A stretch of 64,000 nt of DNA from positions 46,940 through 110,939 of the forward strand of contig CANNZV010003227.1 in the NCBI GenBank assembly GCA_947561585.1. Reading direction: 5' to 3'. The notes below the pieces were generated by a model that was given only the letters and a program-made list of their open reading frames with translations, was not told the DNA's origin and did no database searches. Every line of letters begins with the position of its first letter. The first letter of the stretch is position 1. A program made the translations under genes and the position numbers. Shown in pieces: positions 49,340 through 60,036 of this stretch. This DNA comes from Caprella mutica (lineage: Eukaryota; Arthropoda; Malacostraca; Amphipoda; Caprellidae).

Positions 49340-50027
49340 ATTTGCTCAATACCCTCAAAAAAGCATATAAATACCGTAACTCTCTGTCTCTCTTCCCTAA
49401 TCGCTTCTTGCAGCGCCAGGCAGTTAGCGTTATGAAGCGTGAAATCGCGCACTGCATCGGGAAAAAAGGTCTTCTTGCGTTTTTTTAATCGCTGAAGGAA
49501 CAATTCAATGCGATATTTCCTCCAGCGATAAAAAATGCAATTTTTTTTTAGAACAACTTAATTTTAACGTTGAAGGAAAATTAAATGCAAATCTTTCTTC
49601 AGCTATAAAAAAACGCAAGTGTGAAAACATTTTATGAAGTGCTTTTTTTTACCGCGGTGTTGAAAAAAGCAAATGTGCAGCGGGACCTGGCCTATAGGCC
49701 CTACACTGTTATACGAAGCGTGACATTGTCCCACTGCATCGGGAAATGTTCTACCACATCCACCCTTCGTAACGTACACACGCCTTTGGATTTCGAGTCA
49801 CGTGACCTGTTTTATGTGTCACTGGTAGGGGTAAAGTGTCCGTAATTAACTGCACTGAAGCCAGCTGCTAAGTGACAGCTGAGTCCTACCCCTGTGATTA
49901 GCCCTCACATCTCTGTTGCTAAACGCTTAGGAATGAAAAGGAAGAAAAGGAATTGGAGTAAGATTGGAACATTTAGTAATGTGAACTATCTATTAAGAAT
50001 GTCTTTAAATACTTCTCACACGTTTTT
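49340..50027. other. GC-richer spacer with an internal duplication
   Basis: GAAGCGTGAAATCGCGCACT then GCATCGGGAAA (about 49434) recurs diverged as GAAGCGTGACATTGTCCCAC then TGCATCGGGAAA (about 49716). The intervening sequence has AT-rich hairpin-like segments (TCAGCGATT/TCCAGCGAT). Possibly a degraded element. No gene seen. Confidence 0.45.
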
Positions 50028-50300
50028 AACATTTTTCTTAAATTTTACCGCCTCAATAACGTTTTTATAAATTTTACCGCCTCAATAACGTTTTTTTAAA
50101 TTTTACCGCCTCAATAACGTTTTTATAAATTTTACCGCCTCAATAACGTTTTTATAAATTTTACCGCCTCAATAACGTTTTTATAAATTTTACCGCCTCA
50201 ATAACGTTTTTTATAAATTTTACCGGCTCAATAACGTTTTTATAAATTTTACCGCCTCAATAACGTTTTTATAAATTTTACCGCCTCAATAACTTTTTTG
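50028..50300. repeat. 29-bp tandem repeat, about nine copies
   Basis: Unit TTTTACCGCCTCAATAACGT plus TTTTATAAA. Decaying copies continue to about 50500. Confidence 0.95.
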
Positions 50301-50504
50301 ATGTATTTACTCTCTTAATATCTTTTCCATGTATTTTTTTCTCTTGAGAATGTTTTTTTTATAAGTTTTGCCATCCTAATAAAATTTGTTCTTGTATTTT
50401 GCCCCTTTTATTGAACTTTTTACAACGTTTTTTTTCTTTTCAATAACATTTCCCATATATTTTCATATCTCGAGAACGTCTTTTCCATGTATTTCACCCT
50501 TTTG
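50301..50504. repeat. Degenerate repeat between two arrays
   Basis: T-rich sequence with irregular AACGTTTTT and ATGTATTTT words, intermediate between the two flanking units. Confidence 0.6.
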
Positions 50505-50745
50505 ATAACGTTTTCATGCGTTTACCCTCTTTAAAACGTTTTTATGTGTTAACCCTCTTTAAAACGTTTTTTATGTGTTTACCCTCTTTAAAACGTTTTT
50601 TATGTGTTTACCCTCTTTAAAACGTTTTTTATGTGTTAACCCACTTTAAAACGTTTTTTATGTGTTTACATTTTTTAAAACGTTTTTATGTGTTTATCCT
50701 CTTTAAAACGTTTTTTTATGAGTTTACCCTCTTTAAAACGATTGT
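50505..50745. repeat. About 28-bp tandem repeat, nine copies
   Basis: Unit ACCCTCTTTAAAACGTTTTT plus TATGTGTTT. It shares AACGTTTTT with the preceding array. Confidence 0.95.
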
Positions 50746-51145
50746 TAATATTTTTCATCATAGCAAGAATGTATAATTACATTATTTTCTTTTTAAAAAC
50801 TTTATTCTATAATTTCCATCAATTTATCGGTCGACTGAATTTCTTTCCTACTTTCTTTCCAAAAAAAACATCGGTTGTTCCAATCAGAAAAATGAATTTA
50901 ATTTATACATCCTACAATCTCTAGGATAGCTAGGATTTAGTGAAATAATTTCAGCAGCTTATCTAGCGTTGCTGTCGCATATTTTCCCGCTCAAACAAGT
51001 TTTAGAGGACTGTGACCGTCCAACCAAACTTCACTTCGTTGTGACTCCCATAATTATCTAGTTGGTAGGCAGCGCCGTGTCACTCCTATCGAATAAACTG
51101 CTAAAGTTCTAATTGTATTACGCAACTTTTGGGACACTGTGTGTA
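50746..51145. other. Spacer
   Basis: AT-rich at the left and GC-richer at 50980-51140. No gene seen. Confidence 0.4.
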
Positions 51146-51394
51146 CAGTCGGGGAAATTAACTGCTACTCCTCTATAATGAAGTCCTGTATAGTGAGTGT
51201 TGTGTCATGAGTAAGGAAGTAGCCTGTATGGTGAATGCGTATAATTTAGTCTCCCTTAAAATGGCCTTTTGGTTTTAGAAAACAGATGGCCATTTTATGC
51301 TATACTGAAGAAAATTTGTTCACTATAGAGGCTACTTCCTTATTCAAGACACTACATTCACTATAGAGGATTTCATTATAGAGTATTTCCACTG
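51146..51394. mobile_element. pogo/Tigger-like MITE, 249 bp
   Basis: CAGTCGGGGAAATTAACTGC at the left and TATTTCCACTG at the right, flanked by TA (51144-51145 and 51395-51396). Long arms pair over much of the element: CTCTATAATGAAGTCCTGTA, AGTAAGGAAGTAGCC versus GGCTACTTCCTTATTCAAG, ATAGAGGATTTCATTATAGA. CAGT...ACTG ends with a TA target are typical of the pogo group. There is no transposase. Confidence 0.8.
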
Positions 51395-51827
51395 TATCAA
51401 AGTACAATGCTTGGAATTGCTTGGTACACAATACACATTTGTTCTGCATACTATATTATCTATGATTTAAAAAAAGATGAATACTATAATGTTAACTAGG
51501 GTTAAAATAATAAATATAGCGTACCGATAGCGTAATACCTGAACCAAAGAAAAAACTTGTAGTGTAGTTTTGCGTTTTTCAATCTAGTTTTAATCTAATG
51601 GTCACTTATCTCTGTCAGTGATGGTACATTGAAAAGTTGGTATATTTAGTTTTTTAAATGTACATATAGGCTAAATTTATAGGGTAGTTAAACTGGTGTG
51701 AATTGTGTTTTGTAGGATTCGAATCTATAGACCTTGAAATTCTGCTTCAATTCTAAAGTGCCGTACACACATAGGGTTTTTTAAGTCTTTCCACCAGACT
51801 TTTTGCTAAGCTCCTCCTACTTTTTCC
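51395..51827. other. AT-rich spacer
   Basis: No gene, array or MITE recognised. Confidence 0.4.
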
Positions 51828-51978
51828 ACGAGAATATAAGGAAAAACGATACAATTATTATTTATTTCAGTTGGTATCCATGATACCTACAGGTATACCA
51901 ACTAAAATAAATAATTTTATAGTTTCTTCTTATATGACCGAAGATGTAGTACTGACCGATAATTCGTACCTTACCCTA
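51828..51978. mobile_element. GGGTAAG MITE, right part
   Basis: Shortened core (GTATCCATGATACCTACAGG then TATACCAAC) and a right arm TTCTTATATGACCGAAGATG, TAGTACTGACCGATAATTCG, ending ACCCTA. The left arm is missing. Confidence 0.75.
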
Positions 51979-53155
51979 TGTTCGAAAATAATTTTACTGC
52001 TCGAAATTATTGTAAAAATCTTATTTACAAATATTGTGATAATTTAAAATTTTTTTATTTCAATCTAGATTCAATTTTTTAAATTTTGATTTAAATAATG
52101 TTGATTCAAATTTATTTAAATATTGATTTAAATTTTATTTTATTCCTTAACACCCTGCGATAAAGTAGTTATGGTGGGCCATAGAAGATTAACCAGAGTT
52201 TTAATCTACTGTAGCCCCACCATAACACATCATCAGAGTAACTTTCAAAGAATGTTAATTCCTCCCAATCCCTCCACTTGAACGTGTGCCACCAACTTTT
52301 TTTAGCACCATGTCAATATTACAAGTTCCTGTACCTAAATCGCTCTAATCTAGAACCCATAAACCAGTGCAGCCAGCCAGCACCCACCTAAATCGCCTAT
52401 AAATCTTCTATGACTGAGGGTAGCGACAATGGGTTAATGTTGGGAACAGGGTTGTTGATGACATAATTCCTAACCCTTTTTAGAGGGTTATCGTTGGTGT
52501 GATTTTGCAGCGTGAAAATGATGACCAGTGCGATCGTGACGTCATAATGCATTTTTTTATACGTGTTTATTTTAATTTGTTCTAAATTGTTCTAATTGTA
52601 AAATTGAAGTAACCTTGTTGATGTGCTGAATTGATAGTTTTGTAATTAGATTTCTATATTTTTGGACGGTTTTATTGTTATTTGTTCGATATCGAGGATA
52701 CGGACCAGAAGTGTTTAGTTAAATGATATAAATAATTATACTATACCAATCTGTATAAAGTTTTATAAAAATATTATATTATTTTTAAAGTTTTTTTCTT
52801 CTTCGGCTAACTGACATTTTAATCAGATTGCTACTGTTTAAATTCCATTCTTTTTTAAATTCAGTCAGGGCTACAGTTTATTCTTTTTAAATTCGGTCTG
52901 CCTATATTATCGTAGAGTGTTGCTATAGTTAAATATCATTCTTTTTAAAATAGCCTATATTGTCGTAGAGCGCCCCTGGTGCCGAAAAGCTGAACTAGTG
53001 ACCGGTGGCTCCCTCCAGTGACGATAAATCAACGGACATCACGCCGGTGTCACCGTCACTATCAACTCTTTCATTGGGTCCGATGCACTGGTGACGATTA
53101 TGTCTTTTTTAGAATATGGGGATATATGTGGAGAAGTACACCATGTTGCTATAAA
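51979..53155. other. Spacer with small repeats
   Basis: 52846-52975 carries two to three loose copies of TTCTTTTTAAA followed by GCCTATATTRTCGTAGAG. 52970-53100 is GC-richer (GTGACCGGTGG, ACGCCGGTGTCACCG). A 34-bp family hairpin lies at 52165. No gene seen. Confidence 0.45.
52165..52230. mobile_element. 34-bp family single hairpin unit
   Basis: One plus-oriented copy (GTTATGGTGGGCCATAGAAG, ATTAA) directly faces one inverted copy (TTAATCTACTGTAGCCCCAC, CATAAC). With an 8-base middle it forms a 66-base fold-back. No tandem copies are attached. Confidence 0.75.
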
Positions 53156-53323
53156 TAGGGTAAGTTATGAATTATCGGTCGGTTTCACATCTTCGGTCAT
53201 GTAAGAAAAGCGATATAATAATTATTTTAATTGGTATCCATGGATTACAATAAAAATCAAATAATATTTTTTTTTTATATTACCGAAGATGTAAAACCGA
53301 CCGATAATTCGTAACTTACCCTA
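53156..53323. mobile_element. GGGTAAG MITE, core mostly deleted
   Basis: Arms are excellent (GGGTAAGTTATGAATTATCG; CCGATAATTCGTAACTTACC), with TA flanks. The core is reduced to TTGGTATCCATGGATTACAA, consistent with deletion through the palindrome. Confidence 0.9.
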
Positions 53324-53689
53324 TTTTAAGTGAATCATTAGGTTTGATGTTGGAACTGCCTATTTTTACCCTTCCATAATGGTATTTTGTGAAGAAATAT
53401 AATGTTCTATATTGTTATATTATGTTATGTATTATTATATTAAAATATGATGTTTAACATGACCTAACTGTTATTTCTTATCATTTTGCATCAAATACCT
53501 GTACTAGATTAATATTTTTAATATTTTTTCTATCATTTTAGAATTGAAATTGTTTTAATTTGGTAAGAGTTATTTAAATTTTTTTTTTAATTTTGAATAA
53601 TATTTACGCTTCACCATAAAATCTGAGGACAATTGGTATAGTGAAAGGTTTTCCTTTGAATCTAGTATCTAGTAACTTAAGAAACTTGT
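53324..53689. other. AT-rich spacer
   Basis: No feature recognised. Confidence 0.4.
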
Positions 53690-53909
53690 TGGGTCAGTTA
53701 CGAATTATCGGTCAGTACTACATCTTCGGTCGTATAAGTAAAAACAATATAAAAATTGTTATTATATATATAGATAGCACTGTGTAATAATAACAATTTT
53801 GATACTTGTTTAGTTGACCCTATCCAAGGGTCAACTAAACAAGGAGTCTATAGTTTTTTCTTATATGACCGAAGATGTAGTACTGACTAATAATTCGGAG
53901 CTTACCCTA
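53690..53909. mobile_element. GGGTAAG MITE, alternative core
   Basis: The arms belong to the GTAGTACTGACCGATAATT subtype. The centre holds GATAGCACTGTGTAATAAT and a different hairpin, CTTGTTTAGTTGACCC facing GGGTCAACTAAACAAG. Confidence 0.88.
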
Positions 53910-54495
53910 GTATCATGATATAATGATAATTTGGAAAAAAAAAAGATTTTTTTTAAATTTACCATCGTGAAATAAGAAAAAAAACTATATTATTTTTTGC
54001 TGCAAATTTATTAAGTTAGTATGATGCATAGAAACTATAGCAGTATATTCACTATATATCGATTTGCTTCACTTTAGCAGTATTCAAATGAGTGTTAGAA
54101 GTAATCTGCTTATAGCAAGCACTATGGATTGTATGACTCAGATTTGAATGCATTATACTTGTTTACAGCCTACCGCATTTCAGCCGCTTGATGGGGAAAT
54201 TATTGATGGTTTATTTTAGTATTATTTCATTTATTTGATTATTGACGCTTTTTTTATTTTGGAAATTATTGATATTCTATCATTTTAAATTATTTCTATT
54301 CTTTTATTTATTAAATTATTGATGTTCAATTTATTTAATTATTGATGTTCAATTTATTTAATTATTGATGTTCAATTTATTGAATTATTGATATTCTTTG
54401 ATTTAGAGGATTATTGATGTTTTATTTATTTTTTAGACTAAAATATATCGCTACTGTAAATGAATTTATCAATATAATTAATCTTAATTATAATA
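53910..54495. other. AT-rich spacer with a 25-bp repeat
   Basis: 54290-54420 contains about four copies of ATTATTGATGTTCAATTTAT plus TTAAT. No gene seen. Confidence 0.55.
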
Positions 54496-54557
54496 ATATT
54501 TTTTTTTCTTATACGATCGAAAATGTGAAACCGTCCGATTACTCAGATCTTACCCTA
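54496..54557. mobile_element. GGGTAAG MITE, solitary right arm
   Basis: TTCTTATACGATCGAAAATG, GAAACCGTCCGATTACTCAG, ending TTACCCTA. No left arm or core nearby. Confidence 0.7.
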
Positions 54558-54623
54558 TTATCCATCTCGCTGTTCCCATAATCGGTTTCGGATCATTTTT
54601 TGTGTACTATCATGGAAATTAGT

Positions 54624-54951
54624 AACGAGGGGGAAATTATGGTGGGGCCATAGAAGATTACGAGGGGAAATTATGGTGGGGTCATAGAAGATTACGAGGG
54701 GGAAATTATGGTGGGGTCATAGAAGATTACGAGGGGGAAATTATGGTGGAGCCATGGAAGATTAAGAGAGGAAATTATGGTGGGGCCATAGAAGATGAGA
54801 AGGGAAAGTTATGATGGGACCATAGAAGATTAAGAGGGTAAATTATGGTGGAGCCATGGAAGATTAAGAGGGGAAAGTTATGGTTGGGTCATAGAAGATT
54901 GAGTTTGGCACTTTATATTGTCGTTGGCCTCACCATAACCTTTTCTGGGTG
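54624..54951 (+). repeat. 34-bp family array, locus 4
   Basis: Eight or nine variable copies in plus orientation (GAAATTATGGTGGGGTCATA and similar), closed by an inverted partial copy GGCCTCACCATAACC at about 54926-54940. Confidence 0.93.
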
Positions 54952-54958
54952 CTAATAG

Positions 54959-55010
54959 CCCAGGCGAGAAGGATTTAATCCTGGGAAATTGAAGGAGTAT
55001 CCCAGGAATA
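54959..55010. mobile_element. Hairpin MITE fragment
   Basis: CCCAGGCGAGAAGGATTTAA, TCCTGGGAAATTGAAGGAGT, ATCCCAGGAATAAA match the element at 4233-4341. It lies directly after the 34-bp array. Confidence 0.5.
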
Positions 55011-55516
55011 AATTTGATAAATAAATAATAAAATTGTATGAAAATAGGAGATAAATTAAAACAGCGATACAAATATTAGTGATACTTAATTTCCTATTGA
55101 TAAAAATATACATGCTACAAGTATCAGTGATACAAATTATAGTTATTATTGGCGGTATACAAGTAACATAAAGAAACTTTTATCAATAGTTCTTTAGTAG
55201 CAATAATTTCCTTTTCTTTTTCCATAACTATTCATATTGGGACTCGCTTTTCCGCACCCGCGATATTATTTGTTTTGATTGTTTTCTCTTGTATGTAATC
55301 CCCCACCATAATCTGCCGTAATAACGCGGTTAAACGTGTCAAAATATTCCAAAACAAAGTCCCTGCAGGGATGACAAAATGTATCCTGGATACGATGAGG
55401 ATTAACTTGCGATGGATATAAAATAATAAATTTACCAGGGATAAAGAGAATAATATTTATTTACCAGGAATACACTGTATGTGTGGATTATAATATTATT
55501 TATCAGGGATATAATG
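55011..55516. other. Spacer with scattered repeats
   Basis: 55079-55160 carries words of the 26-bp palindromic minisatellite (AAGTATCAGTGATACAAAT). 55420-55516 has loose repeats of ATAATATTATTTACCAGGAA, which continue after the next MITE. No gene seen. Confidence 0.5.
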
Positions 55517-55734
55517 TAGGGTAAGTACTTAATTATCGGTCAGTTCCAAATTTTCGGTCATATAAGATGAAACAATATAAAAATAATTATTTCACTAGGA
55601 TTGGTTGAGTAAAAACAACCAACCCGGGTTTGCAGAAGTATTAGATAGCACTGTGTAATAATGATAATTTTTATATTGATTTTACTTATATGACCGAAGA
55701 TGTAGTACTGATCGATAATTCGGAATTTACCCTA
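55517..55734. mobile_element. GGGTAAG MITE, alternative core
   Basis: Left arm GGGTAAGTACTTAATTATCG; right arm of the GTAGTACTGATCGATAATT subtype. Shares GATAGCACTGTGTAATAAT with the copy at 53690, but carries GGTTGAGTAAAAACAACCAA as its other inner segment. It splits the TTACCAGGGATA repeat. Confidence 0.88.
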
Positions 55735-56063
55735 TGTATTAATTATCATTACATAGATATTTGTTTAGTATAATATTTTTACCTGGGATATATGTAGGAA
55801 TGAATTATGATATTATTTACCAGGGATATACATAGTGTATCAATGAATTATATAATTATTTATTTTTATAGTATAGTATACATGAATGAATTTAATTTAA
55901 TAAATTTAAATTTATTTAAATTCCTTGTAAACAGCTTTTTCATTTCCAATAATCAATAGATAAAACCATTATTATCAAACTGTTAACTACTCCCATTTTT
56001 TATTCTGATGTTTTAATCTTATTTTTTTCATACACCTTCTTTCTTAAGCTTATTTTTTGGCTA
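55735..56063. other. AT-rich spacer
   Basis: Left part continues the degenerate TTACCTGGGATATA / TTACCAGGGATATA repeat (55780-55840). No gene seen. Confidence 0.45.
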
Positions 56064-56231
56064 TAGGGTAAATTCCGAATTATCGGTCAGTACTACATCT
56101 TCGGTCATATAAGAAAAAACAATATAAAAATTATTATTATTACACAGTCCTATCTAATAAAATTTTGTATATGTTTTTTTTTCTTATATGTCCGAAGATG
56201 TAGTACTGACCGATAATTAAGAACATACCCC
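56064..56231. mobile_element. GGGTAAG MITE, inverted alternative core
   Basis: Arms GGGTAAATTCCGAATTATCG and ACTGACCGATAATTAAGAAC. The centre reads ATTATTATTACACAGTCCTA then TCTAATA, the complement of the core at 53690 and 55517. Confidence 0.85.
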
Positions 56232-56934
56232 AGGACTATTTTTTGCTTCTTAATTAGATATATTACACAGTGTTTAATCAATTACCTGTTCTTCAATTAT
56301 CATTTTTTGATTTTATCTCATCATGTATATGTATGTACATACATCTTTAAACATGTTCGTTATTTTTTTTTTATGTGATTGGTATTTTTTATTAAGTATA
56401 AATTAATAGCTAAAAAATAAATGTATTATATTAACATTGAGATGACTATATAGATAATAGAAGCGATACGATATGTTCTTTGGTAAATAAATATTAATAA
56501 ATATTTAAATAATGAAAAAATTATCACCGTAATTTTATCCATTAATTATTATATGTTTTTTTTACCAGCGATGCAATATTTGTTTTAATTATAATATTAT
56601 ATTGTTTAATATGATATTTAAGAATATAAATCTTGAAATAGTATTTTAAATAGTATAATCGTGATAGCTAAAACTTTTAAAAAATTAATCCAAACATTTA
56701 AATCATAAAATAATATGTCTTGATTTTTTTTTAAATATTTTAATAAAAATAATATATTATATATATAAATCATCGGTATTCATGCCCTAAATTACTATAG
56801 ATATATAGCCTTAAAATAACATTTATTGAACATTATCGCCTTTATTTCAACTATAAACTATTTTCATATATCCCTTTCAGTATATTTATTATAGGTAGGG
56901 AATGTATGTACAAGCAATTACAAAAAAACATTAG
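56232..56934. other. Very AT-rich spacer
   Basis: No array, MITE or gene recognised. Confidence 0.4.
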
Positions 56935-57146
56935 TTGGGTAGGTTCTGAGTAATCGGACGGTTCAACATTTTCGATCATGTTAGAGAAAAAAATATGTTG
57001 ATTTTTTTATTTTAACTCGTTATTTTAGTATCCATGATACTTACAGGTATCATGGATACTATATAATAAAAGTTAAATAATAATTATGCCATATTTTTTA
57101 CATGATCAAATATGTGGAACTGTCCGATAACTTGGAACTAACCCTT
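56935..57146. mobile_element. GGGTAAG MITE with central palindrome
   Basis: Left arm TTGGGTAGGTTCTGAGTAAT and right arm CCGATAACTTGGAACTAACC. The core GTATCCATGATACTTACAGG then TATCATGGATAC has one pair of mismatches. Confidence 0.85.
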
Positions 57147-57667
57147 CAGATTTATCATGTGATATTACTTCTAAAAAGTTTATTATTTATCAGTAACATT
57201 TAAACGTTTAACATATTTTTCCTTTATTTCTGCGGGTGATAGTACTTTGGTTAATTTCATTAGTGTAATTACTGTAGGTTACACAGGATATAGAAACTGC
57301 AGCGTGTAACGATAGTATGTAAGTACAGTCAGCTACAGAAATAGAAACTGATGTGTGAGCTAGGAAATTATCTCATATTTTCATACAATTCTATTATTTA
57401 ATATTTTATTTATTTTATAATATATTTGATTGATATTTTATAATTTTGATATCTTTTATTTTATAAAAATTATAATATTACCTATATACTTATAATAAAT
57501 AATATGTCTTCAATTAAATAATGATAATTAATGTATTAATATTTAATTGATCTTTCATTTTGATGATGATGATCAATTAATTATTTATTTATTAATATTA
57601 TTTATCTTCAATTTAATTTTTTTTAAATATTCATTTGTTTATCTATTCAAATTAAATATATTATATA
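57147..57667. other. AT-rich spacer
   Basis: Simple AT-rich sequence (TTTATAATTTTGATATC-like). No gene seen. Confidence 0.4.
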
Positions 57668-57981
57668 ATTATGGTGGGGCCATAGAAGATTGAGACTGGA
57701 CCCTCTTCAATCTCCTATGGCCCCACCATAACTTTTCCCTCTTAATCTCTTATGGCTCCAACCATAACTTTCCCCTCTTAATCTCCTATGGCCCCACCAT
57801 AACTTTCCCCTCTTAATCTCCTATGGCCCCACCATAACTTTCCCCTCTTAATCTCCTATGGCCCCACCATAACTTTCCCCTCTTAATCTCTTATGGCTCC
57901 AACCATAACTTTCCCCTCTTAATCTCCTATGGCCCCACCATAACTTTCCCCTCTTAATCTCCTATGGCCCCACCATAACTG
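57668..57981 (-). repeat. 34-bp family array, locus 5, inverted
   Basis: One plus-oriented copy (57668-57694) faces about eight copies in minus orientation (CTCCTATGGCCCCACCATAA, CTTTCCCCTCTTAAT). Two of the minus units share the variant CTTATGGCTCCAACCATAAC, spaced by about four units. Confidence 0.95.
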
Positions 57982-57998
57982 GCATGGCTGTTTTAGTC

Positions 57999-58029
57999 GT
58001 CAAACTACACGTACCCTATCTAGTTTGAC
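57999..58029. repeat. Perfect 9-bp stem-loop
   Basis: GTCAAACTA and TAGTTTGAC separated by 13 bases, directly after the inverted array. Confidence 0.6.
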
Positions 58030-58194
58030 GGTAATTATTTAATTACCTGTATGTTTTTATACGTCATTCTATATATGTAATTAACGCAGCTAATCTCATT
58101 TTAATAAAGGAAATTGACCATTGTAATTACAGTGGTAGTTAGTTGGTTTACCTGTAGTTTGGTATTTGCTTGTTCTGAGCATTTTATTCAGTTT

Positions 58195-58484
58195 ACTAGT
58201 GTACTTTCCCGTTAAAAATAACGGGTCATCATCAATACCAACTTATTACCCGTTATTAGGTCAATTTTAATGAAATCAATTAAATTTAAATTTTCCGCAT
58301 AGTCTAATTTATTTTATAGATAGAATACATTTAAAAATTGAATAAAAACAGGGGAATTTGAATATCAAGTCAATATATTCCCGTGCGTATCATAGTTACA
58401 TTCTTCATGTTTAATACCCGTAGTGTAAAAGCGGACACAAAATAAATAAATAAACACACTACGGAAATTATTAGGATAGATTAG
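58195..58484. mobile_element. Dispersed element sharing the head of the 55-bp satellite
   Basis: Begins ACTAGTGTACTTTCCCGTTA, AAAATAACGGG, matching the first half of the 55-bp unit at 42690-44826. It then continues as non-satellite sequence to GCGGACACAAAATAAATAAA, TAAACACACTACGGAAATTA near 58480. The layout resembles widespread small insect retroelement fragments, from memory. Class and right end are uncertain. Confidence 0.45.
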
Positions 58485-58512
58485 TTTTACTGGTTAGTTG
58501 AGAAATGTTATA

Positions 58513-58690
58513 TAGGGTAAGTTCTGAGTTATTGGACAGTTCAACATTTTCGATCATATAAGAGTAGGTTTATATTTTAACAATTGAACTCGTTAATTTA
58601 ATTGGTATCCGTGATACCTGCAGGTATCATGGATACCAATTGAAGTATGAGTTAAATAGTAATTATTGATTATTTTTCTTACGTGATTTG
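58513..58690. mobile_element. GGGTAAG MITE, right arm lost
   Basis: Left arm TAGGGTAAGTTCTGAGTTAT and a complete core (one mismatch, GTATCCGTGATACCTGCAGG). The right side ends after TTTTTCTTACGTGAT. Confidence 0.85.
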
Positions 58691-58827
58691 TAAGCTTATG
58701 ATAAATTTATTTTTTAACTTTCATTTTAAAATTGATTTATATCGTTTAAATTATTTGTTTAATTTATTTTGATACTTTTAATAGTTTTAACATTACTAAA
58801 GCTGTAAAAATAATAATGGCTTGAGAA
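58691..58827. other. AT-rich spacer
   Basis: Nothing recognised. Confidence 0.3.
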
Positions 58828-59000
58828 GAAGTTATGGTTCAGGCCTTGGTAGATTAAGAGGGAGAAGTTATGGTGGGGCCATAGAAGATTAAGAGGGAAA
58901 GTTATGGTGGGACCATAGAAGATTAAGAGGGGAAGTTATGGTGGGGCCATAGAAGATTAAGAGGGAAAGTTATGGTGGGGCCAGAGAAGAGTATGAGGGG
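58828..59000 (+). repeat. 34-bp family array, locus 6
   Basis: Five variable copies in plus orientation (GTTATGGTGGGGCCATAGAA, GATTAAGAGGGAAA). The first (GTTATGGTTCAGGCCTTGGT) is the most diverged. Confidence 0.93.
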
Positions 59001-59833
59001 AAAAGAGTCCCTTTAAATAATACTAAATCACACTAAACATTGAATTATTCCATTACATTAAAAATGACAAACACTTTCAAAGTAAACATTTCAGATTATT
59101 TAGTATGGAAATTGATCTAAACCTTCCTTTCCCATATTAATATGCAATATTAAGTTATTTTTCTTTATTTTATTATGATTTTGTTTTCATAGAAAATTCT
59201 GAAGAAATTTTTCCTGCATGAAACTTTATATCGGAATAGTTAACACTGTACGACAAGATTGAGATTTTTCAAGACACACATATTTTAAAATAGTGTACAG
59301 GCTACTAAAACAACCTTAAGAATTATTAAAAATTATTATTTAGAATGTTAAAGAATTATAAAATGTGTAAATAATTATTAAAATAAACTAACGAATTAAT
59401 CCATCCCATTGTTCCGTGCAATTTAAAAAAAAAAGCCAGAAGAAGCAGACTTTCTTTAAATAGTTAAAAAAACAATTATCTTTATTTAGACAGTGAACAT
59501 TAAAAAACGAAAGATATACTTCCCTGCTCTACGACCATGGCCTTCAACCATCGCTAATGTTAGTGGCCTTCAACCGACTGCAAAACAACTTCAAAATTTT
59601 GAATTAATATTTAGAAATCAAAATTTAAATGAAATACGTAAACAATTTTCAAAGTAAGGTGATGAATTAATTATTCCTACTGGTCTTATTTCCCCCGTAT
59701 TTTCTGTTATGTCTTGGTACCCACATCACTCAGTTACTTCGCCCTATCAATAACCATTTACTCGTTACCTTTGTTACCTGTTACAATGGCTCTCACACCT
59801 CTAATGAGTAATGTAACACCGTAACACGTGCTA
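59001..59833. other. Unique sequence
   Basis: AT-rich with a short GC-richer block at 59520-59580 containing TGGCCTTCAACC twice. No gene seen. Confidence 0.4.
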
Positions 59834-60036
59834 TAGGTGAGTTACGAGATATAACACGATTAAACATTCTCCATCATATAAAAAAAATACAAATCTTTAC
59901 GATTTTTTAACTCGTCACTTTATTTTTTTTTTCAACTAACTTGTTATTTCAATTGGTAACCAGTTGGCAAATTAGTAAATTTAGTATCCATGATACCTTA
60001 GTTCAGGTATCATAGATACTAATTTTTTTCTTAAAC
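59834..60036. mobile_element. GGGTAAG MITE, right arm lost
   Basis: Left arm TAGGTGAGTTACGAGATATA. The core is split by a few bases (ATCCATGATACCTTAGTTCA then GGTATCATAGATAC). The right arm is not recognisable. Confidence 0.7.
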
